Assembly (NCBI GenBank): GCA_015679245.1 | Contig: CP064953.1 | Span: 186,001-250,000 of the forward strand | Reading direction: 5' to 3' | Source of the DNA: Actinomycetaceae bacterium zg-1166 | GTDB lineage: Bacteria; Actinomycetota; Actinomycetes; Actinomycetales; Actinomycetaceae | Length of the DNA: 64,000 bases | Part shown: one piece after another, positions 27,186-33,316 of the stretch | How positions within the stretch are numbered: position 1 is the first letter of the stretch | Layout of the letters: each line of letters opens with the position of its first letter | Program-made: the position numbers and the translations under genes | Notes under the pieces: generated by a model | What the model was told of the DNA's origin: nothing | Database searches by the model: none | Seen by the model: the letters and a program-made list of their open reading frames with translations, nothing else

Positions 27186-27865
27186 TGATGATTTCTAACG
27201 CAAAAGATCTAGCTCCTTATATTCAGCACACTTTGATTAAAGTGGGAATCACAAGAAATCAGATTGTGACTCACGCGGAAGAAGCTGTTCGATACGGTTT
27301 TGCAGCAGCAATGGTTCCTGGCTCCTGGGTGGCGGAAGTTGCCGAGGTGCTGAAGGGAACGGATGTCGCGGTCGCATCGGCTCTCGACTTCCCCACAGTC
27401 GGCGTGACAACGTCATTAGGTAAGGCGCGGGAAGCAGAGTCACTTGTGAAGCTCGGTGCTCAACAGATCGATATTGGTGTTCAAATCGGCTGGTTGAAGT
27501 CAGGACTCTTCGATCGTTTCCGTGATGATATTCGTGGCGTGGTTGATGCCGCAGGCGTACCGATCAAAGTCATGCTTGAACTTCCGCTATTGACGGATGA
27601 AGAAAAGGAGATCGCAGTCGAACTCTCGATGGAAGCCGGCGCAAAGTGGCTCAAGAATGCCTCCTCAGGTCAGATTGAGACCGCGCATCCGGCGTCGATC
27701 CGGTTCTTGGCAGATCGTGTACGCGAGGGCGTAAAAGTCAAGGCTTCCGGCGCGATCACCGACTTTGAGCAGGCTGTGGCACTAGTTGAAGCAGGTGCTC
27801 AGGCACTTGGGACGAGTGCTGGAATCAAACTTGTTTCTGGCGAAAACGCAACTAGCTCGTACTAA
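27185..27865 (+). CDS. deoC: Deoxyribose-phosphate aldolase (DeoC family)
   Basis: This class I aldolase splits 2-deoxyribose 5-phosphate to acetaldehyde and glyceraldehyde 3-phosphate. The 226-aa TIM barrel has QHTLIKVGITRNQI at the start and QIDIGVQIGWLKSG with the catalytic Asp. KWLKNASSG carries one Lys, and VKVKASGAITDF carries the Schiff-base Lys. The active-site surroundings differ a little from textbook DeoC (KNASSG rather than KTSTG), so a relative acting on another deoxysugar phosphate is possible. It is the last gene of the operon and overlaps the rbsD stop by one base. Confidence 0.82.
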   Translation: MMISNAKDLAPYIQHTLIKVGITRNQIVTHAEEAVRYGFAAAMVPGSWVAEVAEVLKGTDVAVASALDFPTVGVTTSLGKAREAESLVKLGAQQIDIGVQIGWLKSGLFDRFRDDIRGVVDAAGVPIKVMLELPLLTDEEKEIAVELSMEAGAKWLKNASSGQIETAHPASIRFLADRVREGVKVKASGAITDFEQAVALVEAGAQALGTSAGIKLVSGENATSSY

Positions 27866-27869
27866 AATC

Positions 27870-27901
27870 AAGGAGGTGCGGGGAGAGTCCCGCACCTCCT
27901 T
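27870..27901 (+). terminator. Terminator of the sugar operon
   Basis: A perfect 13-bp stem (27870-27882 with 27889-27901) and 6-nt loop begin four bases after the deoC stop and are followed by CTTGTCTT. The GntR gene starts 22 nt further on, so it is either read through or has its own promoter within or beyond the hairpin. Confidence 0.85.
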
Positions 27902-27922
27902 CTTGTCTTATAAAGAGAACAT

Positions 27923-28645
27923 ATGCTCAGTGAATCAAGCCCCCTACACGAACAAGTCTCGAACGCGATCTCGGACAAGATCCGCTCAGGTGAGTTCCCC
28001 GTCGGAAGCAGACTTCCAGGGGAAGCTGAGCTCATGCGGATCTTCGGTGTGTCACGAGGTACGGTACGTAGATCTCTCAGGACATTGAATGAGGCAGGAT
28101 ATGCTCAGACATTCCACGGTAAGGGGACTTTTGTTCGCGCTGGGCGCTCGATTCCTTCCATCGGACAAGCACTTGTTGGTTTGGGTGAAGCTCTTTCGTA
28201 TTCAGAAAAGAATATGAAGACCCATGTTATAAGCAAGTCGAAGGTCATAGCTACACAAGTAAACAACGCGCCCTGTGAACTGGAAGCTGATGAGGAGGTG
28301 TTGCTGCTTGACCGTGTCCGCTATCTTGATGAAATTCCAGTTGCACGATTGCGGAATTGGGTGCGCACAAAGCTCACGCCGGGGATCTGCAATATCGACT
28401 TTGAGAGTACGTCGCTGTTCAATGCTCTTGACGTATGTTCGATTCGTCCTGTTGCGTCAGGTCAGCGGAGTTTCGAGGCCGTCACCGCGCCAGAGGATGT
28501 GGCGGAATCCCTTTCACTATCATCTTTGGCTCCTCTTTTATTTATTCGTCAAGTGACGTTCTTCGATGATGGAACTCCTGTGGAGTGGTCTGACGTGTGG
28601 ATGGATTCAAGTCAGATTGCTGTGATGACAATCCTTTCAAGGTAA
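27923..28645 (+). CDS. GntR-family (HutC/UTRA) transcriptional regulator
   Basis: A 240-aa regulator. The N-terminal winged helix reads HEQVSNAISDKIRSGEFPVG, LPGEAELMRIFGVSRGTVRRSL and FHGKGTFV. The C-terminal half is a UTRA effector domain (VLLLDRVRYLDEIPVARLRNWV, then PLLFIRQVTFFDDGTPVEWSDVW). UTRA domains bind sugars, amino sugars or related small molecules. Its place right after the ribose-type operon and the palindrome at that operon's promoter make it the probable local repressor. Confidence 0.88.
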   Translation: MLSESSPLHEQVSNAISDKIRSGEFPVGSRLPGEAELMRIFGVSRGTVRRSLRTLNEAGYAQTFHGKGTFVRAGRSIPSIGQALVGLGEALSYSEKNMKTHVISKSKVIATQVNNAPCELEADEEVLLLDRVRYLDEIPVARLRNWVRTKLTPGICNIDFESTSLFNALDVCSIRPVASGQRSFEAVTAPEDVAESLSLSSLAPLLFIRQVTFFDDGTPVEWSDVWMDSSQIAVMTILSR

Positions 28646-28989
28646 CTGAACAAGACAGATGAGGGAGAAATCCCCGTATCTTTCTGGTATTGAGCAAGAC
28701 GGGAGTTGAGCTTGCCTCCTGTTGAGGAAGTAGCGCTCCAAGAATTGAAGGTAGTTTTTTTGGTGGAGAACAAGGAATTATGAGTGCAATGTGGCAGAGT
28801 ATCTACGCACTGTACAGGCTCTAAGGTGAGAGAAAATGCTCCGCGTGAATATGGGCTTCGTCGATAGAAAAATATGTCCACGAGGAGTTTGTCCGGCTAG
28901 AACATGAAGGTGCACACTCATGTGAAAAGCCAGGTTAGGTAAGTATTACGGTTCTATACGGCGTGCAAATACCACCTTAGGCTTGGGGC
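28646..28989. other. Gap with no recognisable gene
   Basis: About 340 bases between the GntR regulator and the VIT1-type gene. Only short, unconvincing frames are present on either strand, and I see no clear terminator or RNA. The promoter of the VIT gene presumably lies at its right end. Confidence 0.4.
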
Positions 28990-30003
28990 ATGACAAGGCT
29001 TCAAACCACCCCGAACACTGACTCTAACAATGCGGCGACGAACCCTCTTCCACGCTTGGATGCGCGTATTCCGTTGCCTGCACACATTGACCCGGCTGAA
29101 CTATGTGGTGAACTCTGCCAGGGATTTGTTGAAAACTCTGACATCTCTTACGGAGACTGCGGAGTGAGTGAAGAATTCGGAGAGCTTTCCGAGGATCTGG
29201 AGGAAACTTCTGCCGCGTGCTGTGCCCCTTTGCATGTGCTGCACGAATCCTTTGCCAGTTCTGGATATTCCTCCCACCTCGTCAAAGATTCAGAACGTGC
29301 CAACGCTACTTCTCTCGCCTCACGCCTGAACTGGCTACGTGCTGGCGTACTAGGTGCAAACGACGGAATTGTCTCGGTCGCTGGCCTCGTCATCGGCGTT
29401 GCCGCAGCAACTCCCACGAATACTGCAGCCATACTCACTGCGGGTGTCGCAGGTGTCGTCGCCGGAGCTGTCTCGATGGCAGCTGGCGAATACGTTTCCG
29501 TTTCCACCCAGTCCGACACCGAGCGCGCGATGGTTGAACGTGTGCGCGATCAGCTTACTCGTGACCCCGAGGCCGGTATCGACAAACTTACCGAACACTA
29601 TCGTGCCAAGGGACTCACCCGCGACACTGCACTCCTTGTCGCCCGAGAACTCACCGTGGGCGATGCCGTGGGCGCACACGTGGAAGCGGAGTTCGGCCTC
29701 CATGAAGATGAATACACGAACGCCTGGCATGCTGCCTTTTCGAGTGCAGTCTCCTTTGTCCTTGGGTCACTTCTTCCGATATTTGCGATCGTCTTGCTGC
29801 CCGTTTCGGTGAAGATACCCCTCACCTTCGGTGCGGTGCTTCTTGGTTTGGCGCTTACAGGCGGGATTGCAGCTCGTCTAGGAGAAGCCCCCATTATTCC
29901 TGCGATCGTGCGCAATATAGCTGGTGGTGCTTTGGCAATGGCTGTGACGTGGGGAATCGGGCATCTTATCGGTGTGAGTGTAGAGGGTGAGTACGTAGGA
30001 TGA
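28990..30003 (+). CDS. VIT1/CCC1-family iron/manganese transporter with Cys-rich N-terminal extension
   Basis: The C-terminal 235 residues form a VIT1/CCC1 protein of about five membrane segments: LNWLRAGVLGANDGIVSVAGLVIGVAAA, AGAVSMAAGEYVSVSTQSDTERA, a cytosolic metal-binding helical loop and AFSSAVSFVLGSLLPIF, followed by GGALAMAVTWGIGHLIGV. Relatives move Fe2+ or Mn2+ out of the cytosol. The first 100 residues are acidic and contain seven or so cysteines (ELCGEL, YGDCGV, AACCAP), unlike the usual short N-terminus; this could bind metal. It stands alone, flanked by low-coding regions. Confidence 0.85.
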   Translation: MTRLQTTPNTDSNNAATNPLPRLDARIPLPAHIDPAELCGELCQGFVENSDISYGDCGVSEEFGELSEDLEETSAACCAPLHVLHESFASSGYSSHLVKDSERANATSLASRLNWLRAGVLGANDGIVSVAGLVIGVAAATPTNTAAILTAGVAGVVAGAVSMAAGEYVSVSTQSDTERAMVERVRDQLTRDPEAGIDKLTEHYRAKGLTRDTALLVARELTVGDAVGAHVEAEFGLHEDEYTNAWHAAFSSAVSFVLGSLLPIFAIVLLPVSVKIPLTFGAVLLGLALTGGIAARLGEAPIIPAIVRNIAGGALAMAVTWGIGHLIGVSVEGEYVG

Positions 30004-30191
30004 ATGTGTAGGGCAGGTGCGTCGGATAGTGTGTAGGGCAGGTGCGAACCTTTACGGCGTGTATATGAGTGTGGGCAAGCAGTGAGTAGTTCTGTCAGGT
30101 AGTTTGCTTAGCCTTGTACGGGGTAGCATTTTGGCTGCAGCTGCCATAATGCTCTGCCTGTCAGGGGTAAACCTTTGTTCTTAATCGGGGC
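30004..30191. other. Non-coding stretch with a two-copy direct repeat
   Basis: A 17-bp unit (TGTGTAGGGCAGGTGCG) occurs at 30005-30021, across the VIT stop region, and at 30030-30046. The rest shows no gene. It could include the old leader side of the CRISPR relic that follows, but no leader motif can be named. Confidence 0.45.
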
Positions 30192-30282
30192 ATGTTCCCT
30201 GCGTCAGCGGGGTTGAGCCGTTGTTAGAGGCGTGAGGGTGTGATGGTGAGGTATGTCCGCCCACGTCAGCGGGAATAAGCTC
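30192..30282 (+). CRISPR. Decayed type I-E CRISPR-like array, two repeats
   Basis: A 29-nt unit at 30192-30220 has the type I-E layout: TTCCCTGC-GTCA-GCGGGG, a 6-bp stem with a GTCA loop, then TTGAGCCG. A second, more decayed unit (30253-30282) keeps GTCAGCGGG and AAGC and matches the first at about 20 of 29 positions. The start-to-start distance is 61 bases, exactly the 29 + 32 period of type I-E arrays. A third unit is doubtful. No cas genes adjoin it, but a cas3 relic of the same type lies 8.4 kb to the left. It is surely non-functional if real. Confidence 0.48.
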
Positions 30283-30710
30283 ACTATATGACTCCGGCTG
30301 TTGATGTCACGAGAATCCGTCCGTGTTGAGGGAGAGCCATTAGCGAACTTCTCGCCCGAAAAATCATTAAGTGCGTCAAGCGCATATAGAGGGAAAGATC
30401 AGGATTGTAGGAAAATGGGTAAAGGCCAAAGATCATGGGGCTTCAGAACAAATATGTAGTTTTCGTTGGAATTTCGGCATTTATTGGGTATAGAAACGTT
30501 TATTAGTAACCATTTTATTAGCCATGTTCAAGGATTAATAATCCCTATGGTTTTCGCTGGTTTACTAACAAAAAGTGAGGTTTATGGTAACGATTTTGAC
30601 CATTAACCCACGATTTTCGATTATTAACCCTTAAGCTCCATATTCAGCGTTTCGGGCACGAAAAAGCCCGGTTAAAGGACAAAGATCCGTCTTCGCTGGG
30701 AAAACGGGCG
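30283..30710. other. AT-rich gap and possible displaced tRNA-Ser terminator
   Basis: No gene is visible. The stretch 30460-30620 is markedly AT-rich. On the minus strand at about 30710-30655, GCCCG and CGGGC arms enclose a long loop and are followed by TTTTT. This looks like the terminator that originally stood just after tRNA-Ser before the IS481 insertion. Confidence 0.45.
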
Positions 30711-30725
30711 TGGCGGAGGATGGGG
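30711..30725. repeat. 15-bp target-site duplication, left copy
   Basis: TGGCGGAGGATGGGG is identical to 32094-32108, the 3' end of tRNA-Ser including CCA (read on the minus strand). Each copy abuts one end of the IS element exactly. IS481-family elements make duplications of about 4-15 bp. Confidence 0.85.
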
Positions 30726-32093
30726 TGTCTGGTTTCAGGACATCGTTCCGTCTTGACTGATCACTCTGACAGCATTGTTGTCTCACGTGATCGTTCCGGG
30801 GTGTCTCACGTGATCGTTCCGCTTTAGTCGGCATCGTGCGATCATGAACAACACACAAAAGAACCGGGTCATCGTCATGGCCATTATCGAAGGAAACATG
30901 AGCACCACTGAAGCTGCTCACCGTTTCAAAGTCTCAACCAGATGGGTACGAAAACTTCTCCAGCGCTACCACGAAGGAGGCTTAGCAGCCGTTGATCCAC
31001 AATCAAAGGCACCCCGATCAAACCCGCATCAATACACCGATACAACCATCACCCAGATACTGAGCATCCGAGACCAACTCACCAATCAAGGACTAGACAA
31101 CGGACCACATTCCATCTGGCTTCAATTACCCCAAGCCAACCGCCCATCAGTAACAACAATCTGGCGCATCCTCAAACGCCACAACCTGATCACACCCCAA
31201 CCCCAAAAACGACCACGCTCATCATGGATCCGATTCCAAGCCGACCTCCCCAACGAATGCTGGCAATCAGACTTCACCCACTGGCCACTAGCAGACGGAA
31301 CCGACACCGAAATCATCACCTGGCTCGACGACCACTCCCGCTACCTCCTGCATGTCTCAGCCCACCCACGCATCACCACACCCATCGTCATCGAAACCTT
31401 CACTCATACCAGCGATATCCACGCACTACCAGCATCAACACTGACCGACAATGGCATGGTCTACACCACCAAACTCGCCCGCGGAAACCGCACTAACACC
31501 CAACCCAACGGCTTCGAACAACTCCTCTGCGACCTATGCATTACACAAAAGAACGGCCGACCAAACCACCCCACCACACAAGGCAAAATCGAGCGATACC
31601 ACCAAACCCTCAAAAAATGGCTACGCGCCCAACCACCAGCTGCCACCATAAACGAACTCAACACACAACTAAGCCACTTCCAAAACCTCTACAACACCCA
31701 ACGCCCCCCACCGAGCCCTCGCAAACACAACCCCCCACGAGGCCTACAACGCACTACCCAAAGCGCAACCCACCCTAGAAAAAGAACCACACACCTTCTG
31801 GCGAATCCGCTACGACAAAGTCGATAAAGGAGGAAAAATAACCATCAGATACGCCGGAGAACTACGCAAACTCCACATCGGATACAACTACCGAGAACAA
31901 CGAGTCATCACGCTCATCCACGCCAATAACACCATCACCATCGAACGCGAAACAGGCACCATCATTGCCGAACACACCATCGACAAAACCCGAACACACC
32001 AACCCAAAAAACGGAACGATGACGCGAGACATACCAACACAAAATAAAAAAACATCTCGCGACACAGCCGGAACTATGTCGCGAGACATCACA
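30726..32093 (+). mobile_element. IS481-family insertion sequence, 1368 bp
   Basis: The outer ends start TGT on both sides and match at about 18 of 25 positions (30726-30750 against the complement of 32069-32093). Extra end-like copies lie inside: TGTCTCACGTGATCGTTCCG at 30779-30798 and 30802-30821, with complementary versions at 32012-32031 and 32069-32088. The left end thus carries three and the right end two related units, perhaps multiple transposase-binding sites. It is flanked by a perfect 15-bp direct repeat, so it arrived by transposition as a unit. Confidence 0.85.
30844..32047 (+). pseudogene. IS481-family DDE transposase, frameshifted near the 3' end
   Basis: The N-terminal helix-turn-helix (STTEAAHRFKVSTRWVRKLL) and the rve integrase core are intact. 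The first Asp is in CWQSDFTHWPL, the second in STLTDNGMVYT and the Glu in QGKIERYHQTL. Near the end the reading frame changes at a run of six Cs (31704-31709). In frame the protein ends at 31827, whereas the other frame gives the expected HRALANTTPHEAYNALPKA and a basic tail ending at 32047. One extra C explains this. Programmed frameshifting is less likely. All catalytic residues precede the shift, so partial activity cannot be excluded. Confidence 0.8.
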
Positions 32094-32181
32094 TGGCGGA
32101 GGATGGGGGATTCGAACCCCCGAGGGCTTGCACCCAACACGCTTTCCAAGCGTGCGCCATAGGCCACTAGGCGAATCCTCC
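32094..32181 (-). tRNA. tRNA-Ser (anticodon GGA)
   Basis: Minus-strand cloverleaf of 88 nt with encoded CCA. The acceptor is GGAGGAT pairing with ATCCTCC. The anticodon arm is CACGC-TTGGAAA-GCGTG with GGA at the centre, followed by a long variable arm typical of tRNA-Ser and a T arm with GGTTCGAATCC. The last 15 bases are also the IS481 target duplication. Confidence 0.95.
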
Positions 32182-32370
32182 TGGTGCGCGAACGCGCCCG
32201 TCTAGCATAGCTGAAAGGTGAGGCTAGGGCGAAATAGATTGCTCTATTACCTCGGCCACATCGGAACCTTAGCCTCGCTGGTATGTCGCCTTGGGGCACC
32301 GATCCTCAAGTGGCACGAGGTGGTTAAGTCGAATGATCCTCTAGGGATATCTCCAGCCTCGTCTCTAAAA

Positions 32371-32955
32371 CTACTCGAAAGCAAGTCCGTGAATAACCTC
32401 GGCGCCAGGTAGGCGAGTGAGGAGAGCGCCAGGTACAGCGAGTTTTGAGGCGCGCACGCCTGAGCCGATGATGCACCATCCTTCGCTTACGCGTTCGTCG
32501 AGTAGCAAGCGCCAGCTGTGTGGCAGACCTATCGGAGTTATACCGCCGTATTCCATTCCTGACTCTTCCACAGCTCGTGACTGTGGCCAGAAGGAACATT
32601 TGCGCACGTCGAGGAGTTGTCGAATGGAATGGTTGATATCAGCACGTGTTGTGGCGCGAATCACTACTGCTGCTGAGCGTTCGTTACCTTCACGTTTGCC
32701 GGCTACAAGTACGCAGTTGCACGACAGTGCAAGATCCAGTCCGTAATACTCAGTAAGAATTTCGGTATCAGAAAGTTCTGGATCAATCGGAGCGACGAGA
32801 GCCTCATGCGCAAGAGTGCTTAACTCTGTGTCGTCACTTGCGGCGAGGTCTGCGAGAGCCTTGGCCGTGCCAGTGCCGAGGAGATTGAGGTTGTCGAAGG
32901 CATTGACCCAGTTTAGGTTGCCCATCTGCGGAATCTTGCTACGTGTCGTTTTCAC
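32371..32955 (-). CDS. YbaK/EbsC-family aminoacyl-tRNA deacylase domain protein
   Basis: Proteins of this family hydrolyse mischarged tRNAs such as Cys-tRNA-Pro or Ala-tRNA-Pro. The 194-aa protein has a helical N-terminus, then the YbaK fold: NCVLVAGKREGNERSAAVVI, a helix with DVRKCSFWPQSRAVEESGMEYGGITPIGLP, and VSEGWCIIGSGVRASKLAVPG. The YGGITPIGLP loop is diagnostic. It begins at a GTG; an ATG at 32925 (MGNLNW) is the alternative. Specificity cannot be told from the sequence. Confidence 0.8.
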   Translation of the reverse strand: MKTTRSKIPQMGNLNWVNAFDNLNLLGTGTAKALADLAASDDTELSTLAHEALVAPIDPELSDTEILTEYYGLDLALSCNCVLVAGKREGNERSAAVVIRATTRADINHSIRQLLDVRKCSFWPQSRAVEESGMEYGGITPIGLPHSWRLLLDERVSEGWCIIGSGVRASKLAVPGALLTRLPGAEVIHGLAFE

Positions 32956-33110
32956 GCTGACATCTTAGGGTGGGAATCTCGGAAACTGCTGGCGGTATCA
33001 CCGTGTGAGCTTTCCGTGCTCTCACATCGAGAACAGATTCTTCTCGTGTCGATTCGGCCTGCCAGCCCTCGCGTTGCTCCCGTTGATTGCCCTGGCGTAT
33101 GCTGGATGCC

Positions 33111-33198
33111 GACTCCTCACGCGGCATCATCGCGCAAAACTCCCCCAGGGCTGGAAGGCAGCAAGGGTATGCGGGCTCTGATGGGTGCGTGGGGAGTC
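33111..33198 (+). ncRNA. ffs: Signal recognition particle RNA, small bacterial type
   Basis: The conserved SRP RNA tip is readable as CAGGGCTGGAAGGCAGCAAG, the Ffh-binding tetraloop and symmetric loop. The flanks pair end to end: GACTCCTCACGC at 33111 with GCGTGGGGAGTC ending at 33198, forming one long hairpin of 88 nt. TCTTTTCTT follows as a terminator tail. Location just upstream of dnaX is usual in Gram-positive bacteria. With Ffh it delivers nascent membrane proteins to SecYEG. Confidence 0.88.
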
Positions 33199-33316
33199 TT
33201 TTCTTACCTGAGCTTCGATGCTTATGCTCTGTGCCTTAGCTTGCGTCAGGTTTATGTGGCGGCCTTCTGCACGTGCCAATTTTGTCCAGATCCCCCCGTA
33301 TGCTTAAGGGGTGAGT

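Noticed and set aside
30311-30339. Possible third CRISPR-like repeat ending in GAGAGCC
   Set aside because: Ungapped identity with the first unit is only about 12 of 29, and the distance (57-58) is off the 61-base period.
30711-32108. 15-bp repeat at tRNA-Ser as an integrase attachment site
   Set aside because: No integrase is present. The repeat abuts IS481 ends exactly and its size fits IS481 target duplications, so transposition explains it better.
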